From: Burkholderiales bacterium
GTDB lineage: Bacteria; Pseudomonadota; Gammaproteobacteria; Burkholderiales; JAEUMW01
Assembly: GCA_016791285.1 (NCBI GenBank)
Contig: JAEUMX010000463.1
Location: 1 to 5,170 of the forward strand
Length of the DNA: 5,170 nucleotides
Direction: 5' to 3'
Below the pieces are notes generated by a model. That model was not told the origin of the DNA. It searched no databases and saw only the letters and a list, made by a program, of their open reading frames with translations. Made by a program: the position numbers and the translations under genes. Positions 5,089-5,170 of the stretch are shown here, in pieces; positions within the stretch are counted from its first letter, which is position 1, and the number at the start of each line of letters is the position of its first letter.

Positions 5089-5170
5089 ATGGATGTTCTC
5101 GTCGAACACGTAGACGTCTGGGCAGCAACGATTCCGGACCGCCCCGGCGGTCTCGCCGACGTGCTCGGCA
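5089..5170 (+). CDS. ACT-domain (amino-acid-binding) protein, N-terminal 27 residues (3'-partial)
   Basis: Only the first 27 codons are in the window. The peptide runs MDVLVEHVDVWAATIPDRPG then GLADVLG. A hydrophobic strand (VDVWAATI) followed by a DRPGGLADVL turn and helix is the beta1-alpha1 signature of ACT domains, in which the Asp-x-Pro-Gly region helps bind an amino acid at a dimer interface. Because the domain starts within the first ten residues, this is likely a small stand-alone ACT protein rather than a fused enzyme. Its ligand and role are unknown. It is divergent from the phasin gene and has its own promoter candidate and a strong ribosome binding site. A larger protein starting with an ACT domain remains possible. 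Confidence 0.7.
   Translation, partial: MDVLVEHVDVWAATIPDRPGGLADVLG

Overview
The window is GC-rich (about two thirds G+C by eye) and densely coded. It carries a phasin, the marker protein of polyhydroxyalkanoate (PHA/PHB) granules, next to a patatin-like lipase. Together with the composition this points to a PHB-storing member of the Pseudomonadota, most likely a betaproteobacterium. That placement is inference; there is no rRNA or other taxonomic marker here. I see no tRNA, insertion sequence, phage gene or CRISPR array.

Layout: (1) 2-2263 (+), the C-terminal 753 residues of a large six-hairpin glycosidase-like protein whose start lies off the left edge. (2) 2334-3137 (+), a complete TauE/SafE-family membrane transporter 70 bp downstream, starting at GTG. 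(3) 3151-4176 (-), a complete patatin-like phospholipase, convergent with the transporter and only 13 bp away. (4) 4299-4820 (-), a complete phasin, 122 bp upstream of the patatin gene and in the same direction. (5) 4821-5088, a 268-bp divergent regulatory region. (6) 5089-5170 (+), the first 27 codons of an ACT-domain protein cut by the right edge.

The coherent unit is phasin plus patatin. Phasins coat PHA granules, and patatin-like hydrolases of this type occur beside PHB-metabolism genes in other bacteria (for example bdhA-patD of Legionella), so the pair probably serves granule coating and turnover or lipid remodelling. Both leaders carry the same 12-bp sequence CCGCGCATTGCA. In front of the patatin gene it forms the left part of an 18-bp near-palindrome centred on ATTGCAAT. 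In front of the phasin gene its core CATTGCAG occurs twice, 31 bp apart. This is the most interesting signal in the window and looks like a shared operator, possibly for a PHA-responsive repressor of the PhaR type.

Other points of interest are a 30-bp in-frame tandem duplication inside the phasin gene and a GC-rich hairpin abutting the patatin ribosome binding site. I found no clearly novel multi-gene system; the glycosidase-like protein and the transporter have recognisable folds but unknown substrates.
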